Part shown: one piece after another, positions 48,129-56,168 of the stretch | How positions within the stretch are numbered: the first letter of the stretch is position 1 | How the letters are laid out: each line of letters starts with the position of its first letter | Assembly (NCBI GenBank): GCA_036268075.1 | Contig: DATAUV010000077.1 | Span: 11,034-75,033 of the forward strand | Direction of reading: 5' to 3' | DNA from: DATARH01 sp036268075 | Lineage (GTDB): Bacteria; Pseudomonadota; Alphaproteobacteria; ATCC43930; CGMCC-115725 | DNA: 64,000 bases | The notes under the pieces: model-generated | What the model was told of the DNA's origin: nothing | Database searches by the model: none | Seen by the model: the letters and a program-made list of their open reading frames with translations, nothing else | Program-made: the position numbers and the translations under genes

Positions 48129-49829
48129 ATGGCCGCTTTAGCAAACCAGAATCGTCGCATCCACCCCGGTTCGGGCCGGCGGCGGGGGCGCGACGAGCCG
48201 AAGGGGCGTCAGGTCGACCCGACGGCGCTGGTCGAGGTGCAGGCGCTGCTCGGCGAGCGCGAGCGGCGCCGCGACCTGTTGATCGAGCATTTGCATCTGA
48301 TCCAGGACCATTACGGCTGCCTCCACGCCCGCCACCTCGCCGCGCTGGCCGGCGAGATGAACCTGCCGTTGGTCGAGGTCTACGAGGTCGCCTCGTTCTA
48401 TGCCCATTTCGACATCGTCATGGAGGACGAGGCGCCGCCGCCCGAATTGACCGTGCGGGTGTGCGACAGTCTCACCTGCGAGTTGTTCGGCGCGGCCCAG
48501 CTTCTCGCCGAACTGCCGGCGCGGCTGGGCGATACGGTGCGGGTGGTGCGCGCACCGTGCATGGGCGGGTGCCATAACGCGCCGGTCGTCGCGGTCGGCC
48601 ACGCCTTGCACGAGCACGCGACGCTCGATTCGGTCGCCGAGGCCGCGGAACACGGCCATCCGCACCCCGAAATCCCGACCTATGTCGGGCTCGACCAATA
48701 CCGCGCCGCCGGCGGGTACCGGCTGCTCGGCGACTGCCTCTCCGGCGCCCGCACGCGGGAAAGCGTGATCGAGGCGATGGAGAAATCGGAGATCCGCGGC
48801 ATGGGCGGCGCCGGGTTCCCGACCGGGCGCAAATGGCGCTTTGTTCTCGCCGAGCCGGGGCCGCGGATGATGGCGGTCAACGGCGACGAGGGCGAGCCGG
48901 GCACGTTCAAGGACCGCTATTTCCTCGAAACCGACCCGCACCGGTTCCTGGAAGGGATGCTGGTCGCCGCCTGGGTGATCGAGGCGCCGGAAATCTACGT
49001 CTACCTGCGCGACGAATACCCGCAATGCCGCGAAATCCTGTTGCGGGAGATCGCGGCGATCGAGGCGGCGGGGCTGGTCCGCGACACTCGCATCGACCTC
49101 CGCCGCGGCGCCGGCGCCTATATCTGCGGCGAAGAGTCGGCGATGCTCGAAAGCATCGAGGGCAAGCGTGGGCTGCCACGGCACAAGCCGCCGTTTCCGG
49201 CCCAGGTCGGGCTCTTCGGCCGGCCGACCCTGATCAACAACATCGAGACCTTGTGGCTCGTGCGCGACATCGTCGAGCAGGGGCCGGAGTGGTTCACCCG
49301 CGAGGGCCGCAACGGGCGCAAGGGGCGGCGCACCTTCTCGGTTTCGGGCCGGGTCAAGAACCCCGGCGTCAAGCTCGCCCCGGCCGGGATCACCGTGCGC
49401 GAATTGATCGAGGAATATTGCGGCGGGATGAGCGACGGCCACAATTTCCGCGGCTATCTGCCGGGCGGCGCCTCCGGCGGCATCTTGCCGGCGTCGAAGG
49501 GCGATTTGCCGCTCGATTTCGGCACGCTCGAAAGCGAGGGCTGCTTTATCGGCTCGGCCGCGGTGGTTGTGCTCGGCGACAAGGACGACATGCGCGCCGT
49601 CGCGCTCAACCTCATGCGCTTTTTCGAGGATGAAAGCTGCGGCCAGTGCACCCCCTGCCGCGTCGGCACCGAAAAGGCGGTCAAGTTGATGAGCGGGCGG
49701 CGCTGGGACGACGACCTCTTGCAGGAATTGTCGCGCGTAATGGGCGACGCCTCGATCTGCGGCCTCGGGCAGGCCGCGATGAACCCGGTCAAGATGGTGC
49801 TGAAGCATTTCCCCGAGGACGTGGCGTGA
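48129..49829 (+). CDS. fdhB: NAD-dependent formate dehydrogenase, beta subunit (NuoE-NuoF fusion)
   Basis: A 566-residue diaphorase subunit in which a NuoE-like domain is fused to a NuoF-like domain. The NuoE part has a [2Fe-2S] site with CDSLTCELFG and APCMGGCHNAP. The NuoF part has the FMN/NADH sites RGMGGAGFPTGRKW and NGDEGEPGTFKDRY, YICGEESAMLESIEGKRGLP and the [4Fe-4S] site ESCGQCTPCRVGTEKA with ASICGLGQAAMNP. It takes electrons from the alpha subunit to reduce NAD+. This fused arrangement is known in Methylobacterium FDH1. GGAGGACGC precedes the ATG. It overlaps the next small gene by GTGA. Confidence 0.93.
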   Translation: MAALANQNRRIHPGSGRRRGRDEPKGRQVDPTALVEVQALLGERERRRDLLIEHLHLIQDHYGCLHARHLAALAGEMNLPLVEVYEVASFYAHFDIVMEDEAPPPELTVRVCDSLTCELFGAAQLLAELPARLGDTVRVVRAPCMGGCHNAPVVAVGHALHEHATLDSVAEAAEHGHPHPEIPTYVGLDQYRAAGGYRLLGDCLSGARTRESVIEAMEKSEIRGMGGAGFPTGRKWRFVLAEPGPRMMAVNGDEGEPGTFKDRYFLETDPHRFLEGMLVAAWVIEAPEIYVYLRDEYPQCREILLREIAAIEAAGLVRDTRIDLRRGAGAYICGEESAMLESIEGKRGLPRHKPPFPAQVGLFGRPTLINNIETLWLVRDIVEQGPEWFTREGRNGRKGRRTFSVSGRVKNPGVKLAPAGITVRELIEEYCGGMSDGHNFRGYLPGGASGGILPASKGDLPLDFGTLESEGCFIGSAAVVVLGDKDDMRAVALNLMRFFEDESCGQCTPCRVGTEKAVKLMSGRRWDDDLLQELSRVMGDASICGLGQAAMNPVKMVLKHFPEDVA

Positions 49830-50215
49830 GCGGGGACGTACTGCAAATCCCGCCGGACCCGCTTCTCGCGGACGAGCTGGCCGGCGAGGACGACGTCGAC
49901 ATGGCCAATCTGACCAGCGCCCAGACGGGTGTGGCCGGCACGATCTTTGTCTCCACGGCAATGGGCGGACACGGGCCGCGGGTCAAATATTTCGAGCATC
50001 CGGGCCGAACCGAACCCAGCTTTTCGGTATCGATCGCCGACCCGCCGGCCGTTGTCGCGACCAGCCTCCCGCCGCGCACGGTACGCCAGATGGGACCGCA
50101 GGTGATCGAATGGGTCTTGCAAAACAAGGACGATTTGCTCGACTTCTGGCATCACGGCGATACCTGGACGCAGCCCGAGGTCAGCGATTTCATCCAGAAC
50201 CTACGACGGCTGTGA
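49826..50215 (+). CDS. Conserved hypothetical protein embedded in the formate dehydrogenase operon
   Basis: A 129-residue protein starting at GTG 49826 inside the fdhB stop (GTGA). Conserved-looking blocks are LTSAQTGVAGTIFVSTAMGG, HGPRVKYFEHPGRTEPSFSV, SIADPPAVVATSLPPRTVRQ and DFWHHGDTWTQPEVSDFIQN. I do not recognise a named family. It has no cysteine cluster, signal peptide or membrane helix and is not a typical FdsD (delta) subunit or FdhD. Its place between the beta and alpha genes and its translational coupling suggest a role with formate dehydrogenase, for example in assembly or electron coupling. That is inference. Confidence 0.75.
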   Translation: MSGDVLQIPPDPLLADELAGEDDVDMANLTSAQTGVAGTIFVSTAMGGHGPRVKYFEHPGRTEPSFSVSIADPPAVVATSLPPRTVRQMGPQVIEWVLQNKDDLLDFWHHGDTWTQPEVSDFIQNLRRL

Positions 50216-50240
50216 TGTGTTGCCGCGATATTCTCAATCT

Positions 50241-50323
50241 CGTCATCCCGGCGAAGGCCGGGACCCCACTTATCCGCCGTCCATGCGTTTGAAGCATGGG
50301 TCCCGGCCTTCGCCGGGATGACG
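50241..50323. repeat. Intergenic palindromic repeat, family D, copy 2
   Basis: Long inverted repeat: CGTCATCCCGGCGAAGGCCG with GGACCC and the inner CATGC...GCATGG, closing in CGGCCTTCGCCGGGATGACG. It stands in the middle of the formate dehydrogenase operon, ending 20 bp before the fdhA ATG, so it could modulate read-through or mRNA stability. Confidence 0.85.
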
Positions 50324-50343
50324 GCTTTTAAAAGGTTTCGCCG

Positions 50344-53109
50344 ATGAGCGATCCGATCAAATTCACCCTCGACGGCACCGAGGTCGAGGCCGAGGCGGGC
50401 GAGACGATCTGGCAGGTGGCGCAGCGGCTCGGTACCGAGATCCCGCATCTGTGCTGGCGGCCGGAGCCGGGCTACCGCGCCGACGGCAATTGCCGCGCCT
50501 GCATGGTCGAGATCGAGGGCGAGCGCGTATTGGCGGCGTCGTGCATCAGGAAGCCGGCGCCGAACATGAAGGTCCATTCGGCCAGCGACCGCGCCAAATT
50601 TTCGCGCAAGATGCTGTTCGAGCTCTTGATCGGGGACCAGCCGAAGCGCGAGGTCGCGCACGACCCGAACTCGTCGCTGTGGCAATGGGCCGACAAGCTC
50701 GAGGTCGCCGACAGCCGCTTTCCGCAGCGCCCGACCCCAGCCCCCGACCGCAGCCATGTCGCGATGGCGGTGCAGCTCGACGCGTGCATCCAGTGCAATT
50801 TGTGCGTGCGCGCCTGCCGCGAGGTCCAGGTCAACGACGTGATCGGGATGGCCGCGCGCGGACACAACGAAAAGATCGTCTTCGATTTCGACGACCCGAT
50901 GGGCAACTCGACCTGCGTCGCCTGTGGCGAATGCGTGCAGGCCTGTCCTACGGGCGCGCTGATGCCGGCGAGCCATGTCGACGCGAACGGCGTCTACGCC
51001 AACGCGCCCGACCGCGAGGTCGACAGCGTCTGCCCCTATTGCGGCGTCGGCTGCCAGCTCACCTACCGGATCAAGAACGACCGCATCGTCTCGGTCGAGG
51101 GGCGGGAGGGGCCGTCGAACCTCAACCGGCTATGCGTCAAGGGCCGCTTCGGCTTCGACTATGTGAACCACCGCGACCGGCTGACGGAGCCGCTGATCCG
51201 CAAGGATGGCGTCTCGAAGCACGACACGGATATCGACCCGGCCAACCCTCTGACCCATTTCCGCGTCGCGACCTGGGAGGAGGCGCTCGACCGCGCAGCC
51301 GGTGGGCTCGCCAAAATCCGCGACCGAGACGGCCCCCGGGCGCTCGCCGGGTTCGGCTCGGCCAAGGGGTCGAACGAAGAGGCCTATCTGTTCCAAAAGC
51401 TCGTGCGCACCGGGTTCGGCAGCAACAATGTCGACCATTGCACCCGCCTCTGCCACGCCTCGTCGGTCGCGGCGCTGATGGAGGGGATCGGCTCGGGCGC
51501 GGTCACGGCGCCATTCATGGCCGCGAACGACGCCGACGTGATCATCACGATCGGTTGCCGGCCGACGGAAAATCATCCGGTTGCGGCCACTTTCTTCAAG
51601 CAGGCTGCGAAGCGTGGTGCGCAAATCTATGTGATGGACCCGCGCGGCCACTCGCTGAACCGCTATGCGACGAAGGTGCTGCGCTTCAAGCCGGGCCGCG
51701 ACGTGGCGATGCTCAATGCGCTGATCAACACGATCGTCGAGGAGGGGCTGACCGATCGGCAGTATATTCAAGCGCATACCGAGGATTACGAGAAGCTGCG
51801 CGAGCACATCCGCGACTACACGCCTGAAAAGATGGCGCCGATCTGCGGCATCGACGCGGCGACGCTGCGCCATGTCGCCCGCACCTATGCGCGGGCCGAG
51901 CGGGCGATCATCTTTTGGGGGATGGGCATCTCGCAGCACACCCACGGCACCGACAACGCCCGGTGCCTGATCGCGCTGTCGATGATCACTGGGCAGGTCG
52001 GCCGCCCCGGCACCGGCCTCCACCCGCTGCGCGGCCAGAACAACGTGCAGGGCGCCTCCGACGCCGGGCTCATCCCGATGGTCTATCCCGACTACCAGTC
52101 GGTCGCGAACCCGGCGGTGCGCGAGAAGTTCGAGGCGCTGTGGGGCGCCGAGCTCGACGACAAGGCCGGGCTCACCGTCGTCGAGATCATGGATGCGGTG
52201 CATCGCGACGAGATCAAGGGCATGTACATCATGGGCGAGAACCCTGCGATGTCCGACCCCGATGTCCAGCATGCCCGCGAGGCGCTGGCGCATCTCGAGC
52301 ATCTGGTCGTGCAGGATCTGTTCATGACCGAGACCGCGAAATACGCCGACGTGGTGCTGCCTGCCTCGGCCTGGCCGGAAAAGGACGGCTCGGTCTCCAA
52401 CACCAACCGCCAGGTGCAGATGGGCCGCACGGCGCTGCCACTTCCCGGCAACACGCGGCAGGATTGGTGGGCGATCCAGGAGATCGGCCGGCGCATGGGG
52501 CTCGACTGGACCTATACCCACCCGCGCGACGTGTTCGCCGAGATGAAGCTGGCGATGCCGTCGCTCGACAACATCACCTGGGATCGGCTGGAGCGGGAAA
52601 GCTCGGTGACGTATCCGTGCGACGCCGAGGACAGGCCAGGCAACGACATCGTCTTCGGCAACGGGTTCCCGACCCCGTCGGGCCGCGCCAAGCTGGTGCC
52701 GGCCGCGATCATCCCGCCCGCCGAGGAGCCCGACACCGAGTATCCGATGGTGCTGACGACGGGCCGCCAGCTCGAGCACTGGCACACCGGCGCGATGACC
52801 CGCCGCTCCAGCGTGCTCGACGAGATCGAGCCGGAGGCGGTCGCCAGCCTTGCCCCGTCCGAGCTTCGCCGGCTCGGCATCGCCGCCGGCGATCCCGTGC
52901 GGGTGATCACGCGGCGCGGACAGATCGAACTGAAGGCGCGCAGCGACAGCGCGATCGCGCCCGGCATGGTGTTCGTGCCGTTCTGCTATGCCGAGGCGGC
53001 GGCGAACATCCTGACCAACCCGCAGCTCGACCCGATCGGCAAAATCCCCGAGTTCAAGTTCTGCGCCGCCAAGGTCGAGCCGGTGGCGATCAGGGAAGCG
53101 GCCGAATAG
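50344..53109 (+). CDS. fdhA: Formate dehydrogenase, molybdenum/tungsten catalytic alpha subunit
   Basis: A 921-residue enzyme that oxidises formate to CO2. In order: an N-terminal [2Fe-2S] domain (LCWRPEPGYRADGNCRACMV), a NuoG-like His/Cys segment, two [4Fe-4S] clusters (DACIQCNLCVRACREVQ and CVACGECVQACPTGAL), a proximal [4Fe-4S] cluster (VCPYCGVGCQLTYRI), and the bis-MGD domain. The active-site Cys370-His371 is in DHCTRLCHASS, replacing selenocysteine. GTDNARCLIALSMITGQVGR and GQNNVQGASDAGLIPM are typical cofactor loops. Electrons pass to the FdhB subunit and NAD+. Metal identity (Mo or W) cannot be told from sequence. Confidence 0.95.
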   Translation: MSDPIKFTLDGTEVEAEAGETIWQVAQRLGTEIPHLCWRPEPGYRADGNCRACMVEIEGERVLAASCIRKPAPNMKVHSASDRAKFSRKMLFELLIGDQPKREVAHDPNSSLWQWADKLEVADSRFPQRPTPAPDRSHVAMAVQLDACIQCNLCVRACREVQVNDVIGMAARGHNEKIVFDFDDPMGNSTCVACGECVQACPTGALMPASHVDANGVYANAPDREVDSVCPYCGVGCQLTYRIKNDRIVSVEGREGPSNLNRLCVKGRFGFDYVNHRDRLTEPLIRKDGVSKHDTDIDPANPLTHFRVATWEEALDRAAGGLAKIRDRDGPRALAGFGSAKGSNEEAYLFQKLVRTGFGSNNVDHCTRLCHASSVAALMEGIGSGAVTAPFMAANDADVIITIGCRPTENHPVAATFFKQAAKRGAQIYVMDPRGHSLNRYATKVLRFKPGRDVAMLNALINTIVEEGLTDRQYIQAHTEDYEKLREHIRDYTPEKMAPICGIDAATLRHVARTYARAERAIIFWGMGISQHTHGTDNARCLIALSMITGQVGRPGTGLHPLRGQNNVQGASDAGLIPMVYPDYQSVANPAVREKFEALWGAELDDKAGLTVVEIMDAVHRDEIKGMYIMGENPAMSDPDVQHAREALAHLEHLVVQDLFMTETAKYADVVLPASAWPEKDGSVSNTNRQVQMGRTALPLPGNTRQDWWAIQEIGRRMGLDWTYTHPRDVFAEMKLAMPSLDNITWDRLERESSVTYPCDAEDRPGNDIVFGNGFPTPSGRAKLVPAAIIPPAEEPDTEYPMVLTTGRQLEHWHTGAMTRRSSVLDEIEPEAVASLAPSELRRLGIAAGDPVRVITRRGQIELKARSDSAIAPGMVFVPFCYAEAAANILTNPQLDPIGKIPEFKFCAAKVEPVAIREAAE

Positions 53110-53132
53110 GCGCGGCCGAAAGGGGGGACGGC

Positions 53133-53603
53133 ATGGGGAAATTCCGGGCGGCGCTGGCCGCGATACTGCCGCTCGCCTGTCTCGCCGCCTGCGCGGCCCC
53201 GCCGCCGCCCGCACCACCGCCACTTCCGCCCGTCGCGGCTGCTCCGGAGGCGGAGGGCTGCCTGTTCCCGAACCAGCAGCGGATGCTGATCGCCGAGCTG
53301 TTCTTCGGTCGTGATGTCGCCGGTCGGCCGAACGTTACCGACGCCGAATGGACCGATTTCCTCTCCAAGACCATCACGCCCAACTTCCCCGACGGTCTCA
53401 CCGTGTTTGACGGCTACGGCCAGTCGCGCGACCCGGCGACCGGCGCGATCGGCCGCTCGCCCCGGGTCAAGGTGGTGCTGGTCGCGGTCATGCCTGGCCC
53501 CGATGTCCCCGCCCGCCTCACCGCCGTGATGGACGGCTACAAATCCCGCTTCCACCAACGCTCGGTCGGCCTCGTCACGCGGGAGGAATGCGCCGGGTTT
53601 TAG
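53133..53603 (+). CDS. DUF3574 family lipoprotein
   Basis: A 156-residue exported lipoprotein. The signal peptide ends in the lipobox LAAC (IPLPLACLAACAAPPP-like, residues about 10-25) and is followed by a Pro/Ala-rich linker. The DUF3574 domain reads RMLIAELFFGRDVAGRPNVT, DAEWTDFLSKTITPNFPDGL and VKVVLVAVMPG. The function is unknown. The ATG at 53133 stands 24 bp after fdhA, possibly co-transcribed. Its stop overlaps the vapC stop on the opposite strand by a few bases. Confidence 0.82.
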   Translation: MGKFRAALAAILPLACLAACAAPPPPAPPPLPPVAAAPEAEGCLFPNQQRMLIAELFFGRDVAGRPNVTDAEWTDFLSKTITPNFPDGLTVFDGYGQSRDPATGAIGRSPRVKVVLVAVMPGPDVPARLTAVMDGYKSRFHQRSVGLVTREECAGF

Positions 53604-54007
53604 TGGATGTCGGGAGTGACCAACTCGATGCCGGGGAAATGAGTGCGATAGCGGCGCGGGTCACGGGTGATCAGCGGCGAGTAGGTGACGGCGGCGTGCG
53701 CGCCGAGGAAGAAGTCGGCGAGCACGCCGGTTCTGGTGCCACCGGATCGCCGATACTGCTGAAACGCTTTGCCGGCGAGGAACAAGGCCTCGCGTGGCAT
53801 GGGTGCTGCTGTCAGCCGCGCGTCGGCGATCATCTTGTCGAGTTCTTCGATTTGGGCGTAATGCACGGATAGCTCAGCGTAGACGATGTCATTGATGGCG
53901 ACGACATCGCGCAGTCCGGCGATATCGAGCTGCTGCTGCGACCATCCCGCCCAGATCGGATCGTTCTGTATCAGATCAATCAGGACGTTGGTGTCGACGA
54001 AGATCAT
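53600..54007 (-). CDS. vapC: VapC PIN-domain toxin (second VapBC module)
   Basis: A 135-residue PIN ribonuclease with active-site acids in MIFVDTNVLIDLIQND (Asp5, Asp12), NDIVYAELSVHYAQIEEL (Glu) and RTGVLADFFLGAHAAV (Asp), then PLITRDPRRYRTHFP. It starts inside the vapB stop (ATGA). It differs in sequence from the VapC at 34637 and FitB at 33241. It is convergent with the lipoprotein gene. Target RNA unknown. Confidence 0.88.
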   Translation of the reverse strand: MIFVDTNVLIDLIQNDPIWAGWSQQQLDIAGLRDVVAINDIVYAELSVHYAQIEELDKMIADARLTAAPMPREALFLAGKAFQQYRRSGGTRTGVLADFFLGAHAAVTYSPLITRDPRRYRTHFPGIELVTPDIH

Positions 54008-54252
54008 TCCCCCGGATCGCCACGCAAGAAGCGCATGATCTCGTCGGTGGTCATGCCGAAATTCGCCGTCCCACGAATGGCCGCAAAGCGGCTTTGGTGC
54101 CGCTTATCCTCAAAGGGGTCCAGCTTGCTCTTAAGCACGAGTTCGCCGTCATGGCCGACAACGAACTCCACCTCCGATCCTGGCTTGAGGCCAAGCTCGT
54201 CCCGCATCCGCTTCGGGATCGTCACCTGGCCCTTGCGCGTCATCCTCGACAT
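54004..54252 (-). CDS. vapB: VapB/AbrB-type antitoxin (second VapBC module)
   Basis: An 82-residue antitoxin with a SpoVT/AbrB DNA-binding domain: MSRMTRKGQVTIPKRMRDEL, GLKPGSEVEFVVGHDGELVL, and a tail (GTANFGMTTDEIMRFLRGD) for the toxin. The ATG at 54252 is immediately preceded by an inverted repeat at 54254-54281, so the operator overlaps the ribosome-binding region. The open frame runs far upstream against hpnA, but that part is only antisense. Confidence 0.87.
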   Translation of the reverse strand: MSRMTRKGQVTIPKRMRDELGLKPGSEVEFVVGHDGELVLKSKLDPFEDKRHQSRFAAIRGTANFGMTTDEIMRFLRGDPGE

Positions 54253-54253
54253 G

Positions 54254-54281
54254 GTAATACCTCGCGCCACAGAGGTATTAC
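54254..54281. promoter_or_regulatory. Inverted repeat at the vapB start, probable VapBC operator
   Basis: GTAATACCTC and GAGGTATTAC are exact 10-bp arms with 8 bp between them. On the minus strand it ends one base before the vapB ATG, so a bound VapBC complex would cover the start site. Confidence 0.65.
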
Positions 54282-54318
54282 ATAGCGCTCCCCAGCCCCG
54301 GCTTGTAGTGTTTCCGGC

Positions 54319-55317
54319 ATGTCGCTTTCGCCCGGATTGTGCCTCGTTACCGGTGGGACCGGCTTTGTCGGGGCGGCCGTGGTGCGGGCGCTTTTGGCCG
54401 AGGGGCTGCCGGTGCGGGTGCTGGCGCGGCCGAAGAGCCCGCGGCGAAACCTTCAGGGGCTCGATGTCGAGATCGCCGCAGGGGCGCTCGAACACGCGCC
54501 GTCGCTGAGCGCGGCGGTGGAGGGGTGCCGCTATCTGTTTCATGTCGCGGCGGATTACCGTTTGTGGGTGCCGCAACCGGCCGAGATGTTCCGCGCCAAT
54601 GTCGACGGCACCCGCGCGCTGATGGAGGCGGCGCTGGCGGCCGGGGTCGAGCGGATCGTCTATACCAGCAGCGTCGCGACGCTGGGGATCGTCAAGGGCG
54701 GCGTCGCCGACGAGGACACGCCGAGCCGCGAGGCCGAGATGATCGGCCCGTACAAGCGGTCGAAGTTCGCCGCCGAGAAGGTGGTGGACGGGCTCGCCGC
54801 CGAGCGCGGGCTGCGGGCCGTCATCGTCAACCCGTCGACCCCGATCGGACCCGGCGATGTCCGCCCGACCCCCACCGGGCGCATCGTCATCGAGGCGGCG
54901 GCGGGGCGGATGCCGGGGTATGTCGACACCGGGCTCAACCTCGCCCATGTCGACGATGTCGCGGCCGGTCATCTGATGGCGGCCGAGCGCGGTGCGATCG
55001 GGCGGCGCTATATCCTCGGCGGCGAGGATATGAGCCTCGCCGAGATCCTCCTGGAAGTGACGCGGATCGCCGGGCGCAGGCCGCCGCGGCTGCGCATCCC
55101 CTATGGCGTCGTGCTGCCCGTGGCCTTTTTCGCCGAGCTCGCCGCGCGGATCACGAGGCGCGAGCCGTTCGTCACCTTGGACGGGGCGCGGATGTCGCGT
55201 AAGAAGATGTTCTTCTCCTCGGCGCGGGCGATGCGCGAGTTGGGCTACAACCCCCGACCGGCGCGCGCCGCCCTCGCCGATGCCGTCGCCTGGTTCGCCG
55301 CCAACGGATATCTCTGA
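54319..55317 (+). CDS. hpnA: Hopanoid-associated sugar epimerase HpnA
   Basis: A 332-residue extended short-chain dehydrogenase. The Rossmann motif is CLVTGGTGFVGAAVVRALLA, followed by VRVLARPKSPRRNLQGLDVE. The catalytic site is in VYTSSVATLG and YKRSKFAAEKVV (Tyr-x3-Lys), and VNPSTPIGPGDVRPTPTGRI is typical of HpnA. It begins the hopanoid cluster; its exact substrate is not established, though it is thought to act on the sugar-derived part of extended hopanoids. hpnC starts 14 bp downstream. Confidence 0.9.
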   Translation: MSLSPGLCLVTGGTGFVGAAVVRALLAEGLPVRVLARPKSPRRNLQGLDVEIAAGALEHAPSLSAAVEGCRYLFHVAADYRLWVPQPAEMFRANVDGTRALMEAALAAGVERIVYTSSVATLGIVKGGVADEDTPSREAEMIGPYKRSKFAAEKVVDGLAAERGLRAVIVNPSTPIGPGDVRPTPTGRIVIEAAAGRMPGYVDTGLNLAHVDDVAAGHLMAAERGAIGRRYILGGEDMSLAEILLEVTRIAGRRPPRLRIPYGVVLPVAFFAELAARITRREPFVTLDGARMSRKKMFFSSARAMRELGYNPRPARAALADAVAWFAANGYL

Positions 55318-55331
55318 GAGAGACCTTGGAC

Positions 55332-56168
55332 ATGACCGCCGTGGACGCCTCATCGCTGGAGACGCCGTCGGGCAAGGGGCGGGGGGACGAGAATTTTCCG
55401 GTCGGCTCGTTCCTGATCCGGCGCGATCTGCGCGCGCACGTCCACGCCTTCTACCGCTTTGCCCGCATCGCCGACGACATCGCCGACAACCCGGCGCTGG
55501 CGGCCGACGACAAGGTGCGGCGGCTCGACCGCATGGCCGAGGTGCTGGAAGGCGCGCCGGGCGACGACTCACCGGCGGCAAGCGCGATGCGCGCGAGCCT
55601 CGCCGCGACCGGGGTCACGGCCCAGCATTGCCACGATATATTGCGCGCGTTCCGGCTCGACGCGACCAAGCTGCGCTACGCCGATTGGGGCGAGCTGATG
55701 GAGTATTGCCGCTATTCGGCGTCGCCGGTGGGGCGGCAACTGCTCGACCTGCACGGCGAGAGCCGCGACACCTGGATCGCCTCCGACGCGCTGTGCTCGG
55801 CGCTGCAGGTGCTGAACCATCTGCAGGATTGCGCCGAGGATCATCGCGAGCTCGACCGCGTCTACGTGCCGCTCGACGCACTCGCGGCGGAGGGGCTGGG
55901 GGTCGAGGTATTGACCGAGCCGGCGTCGAGCCCGGCGTTCCGGCGCGTGCTCGACCGGCTTCTGGACCAGACCGAGGCGCTGGTCGCGACGGCGCGCGGG
56001 TTGCCGGGCGGGGTCAAATCCGGCGGGCTCAGGCGGGAATCGGCGGCGATCGTGTCGCTGGCGGCGCGGCTCGCGCGGCATCTGCGGCGCGGCGACCCGC
56101 TCGCCGGGCGGGTCAAGCTCGGCAAGGTCGATTTCGCGACGGCGCTCGTGACCGGACTCTTCGCATGA
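55332..56168 (+). CDS. hpnC: Hydroxysqualene synthase HpnC
   Basis: A 278-residue squalene/phytoene-synthase-fold enzyme. With HpnD and HpnE it makes squalene from farnesyl diphosphate; HpnC turns presqualene diphosphate into hydroxysqualene. The first Asp-rich motif is HAFYRFARIADDIADNP and the second is LNHLQDCAEDHRELDRVYVP; DLHGESRDTWIASDALCSAL precedes it. The ATG at 55332 follows GAGAGAGACCTTGGAC. Its stop overlaps the hpnD start by ATGA. Confidence 0.93.
   Translation: MTAVDASSLETPSGKGRGDENFPVGSFLIRRDLRAHVHAFYRFARIADDIADNPALAADDKVRRLDRMAEVLEGAPGDDSPAASAMRASLAATGVTAQHCHDILRAFRLDATKLRYADWGELMEYCRYSASPVGRQLLDLHGESRDTWIASDALCSALQVLNHLQDCAEDHRELDRVYVPLDALAAEGLGVEVLTEPASSPAFRRVLDRLLDQTEALVATARGLPGGVKSGGLRRESAAIVSLAARLARHLRRGDPLAGRVKLGKVDFATALVTGLFA

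Noticed and set aside
54313..55581. Extension of the vapB frame across hpnA that would make a 525-residue protein.
   Set aside because: The antitoxin has a proper ATG with its operator just upstream, and the extension is antisense to hpnA and low complexity.
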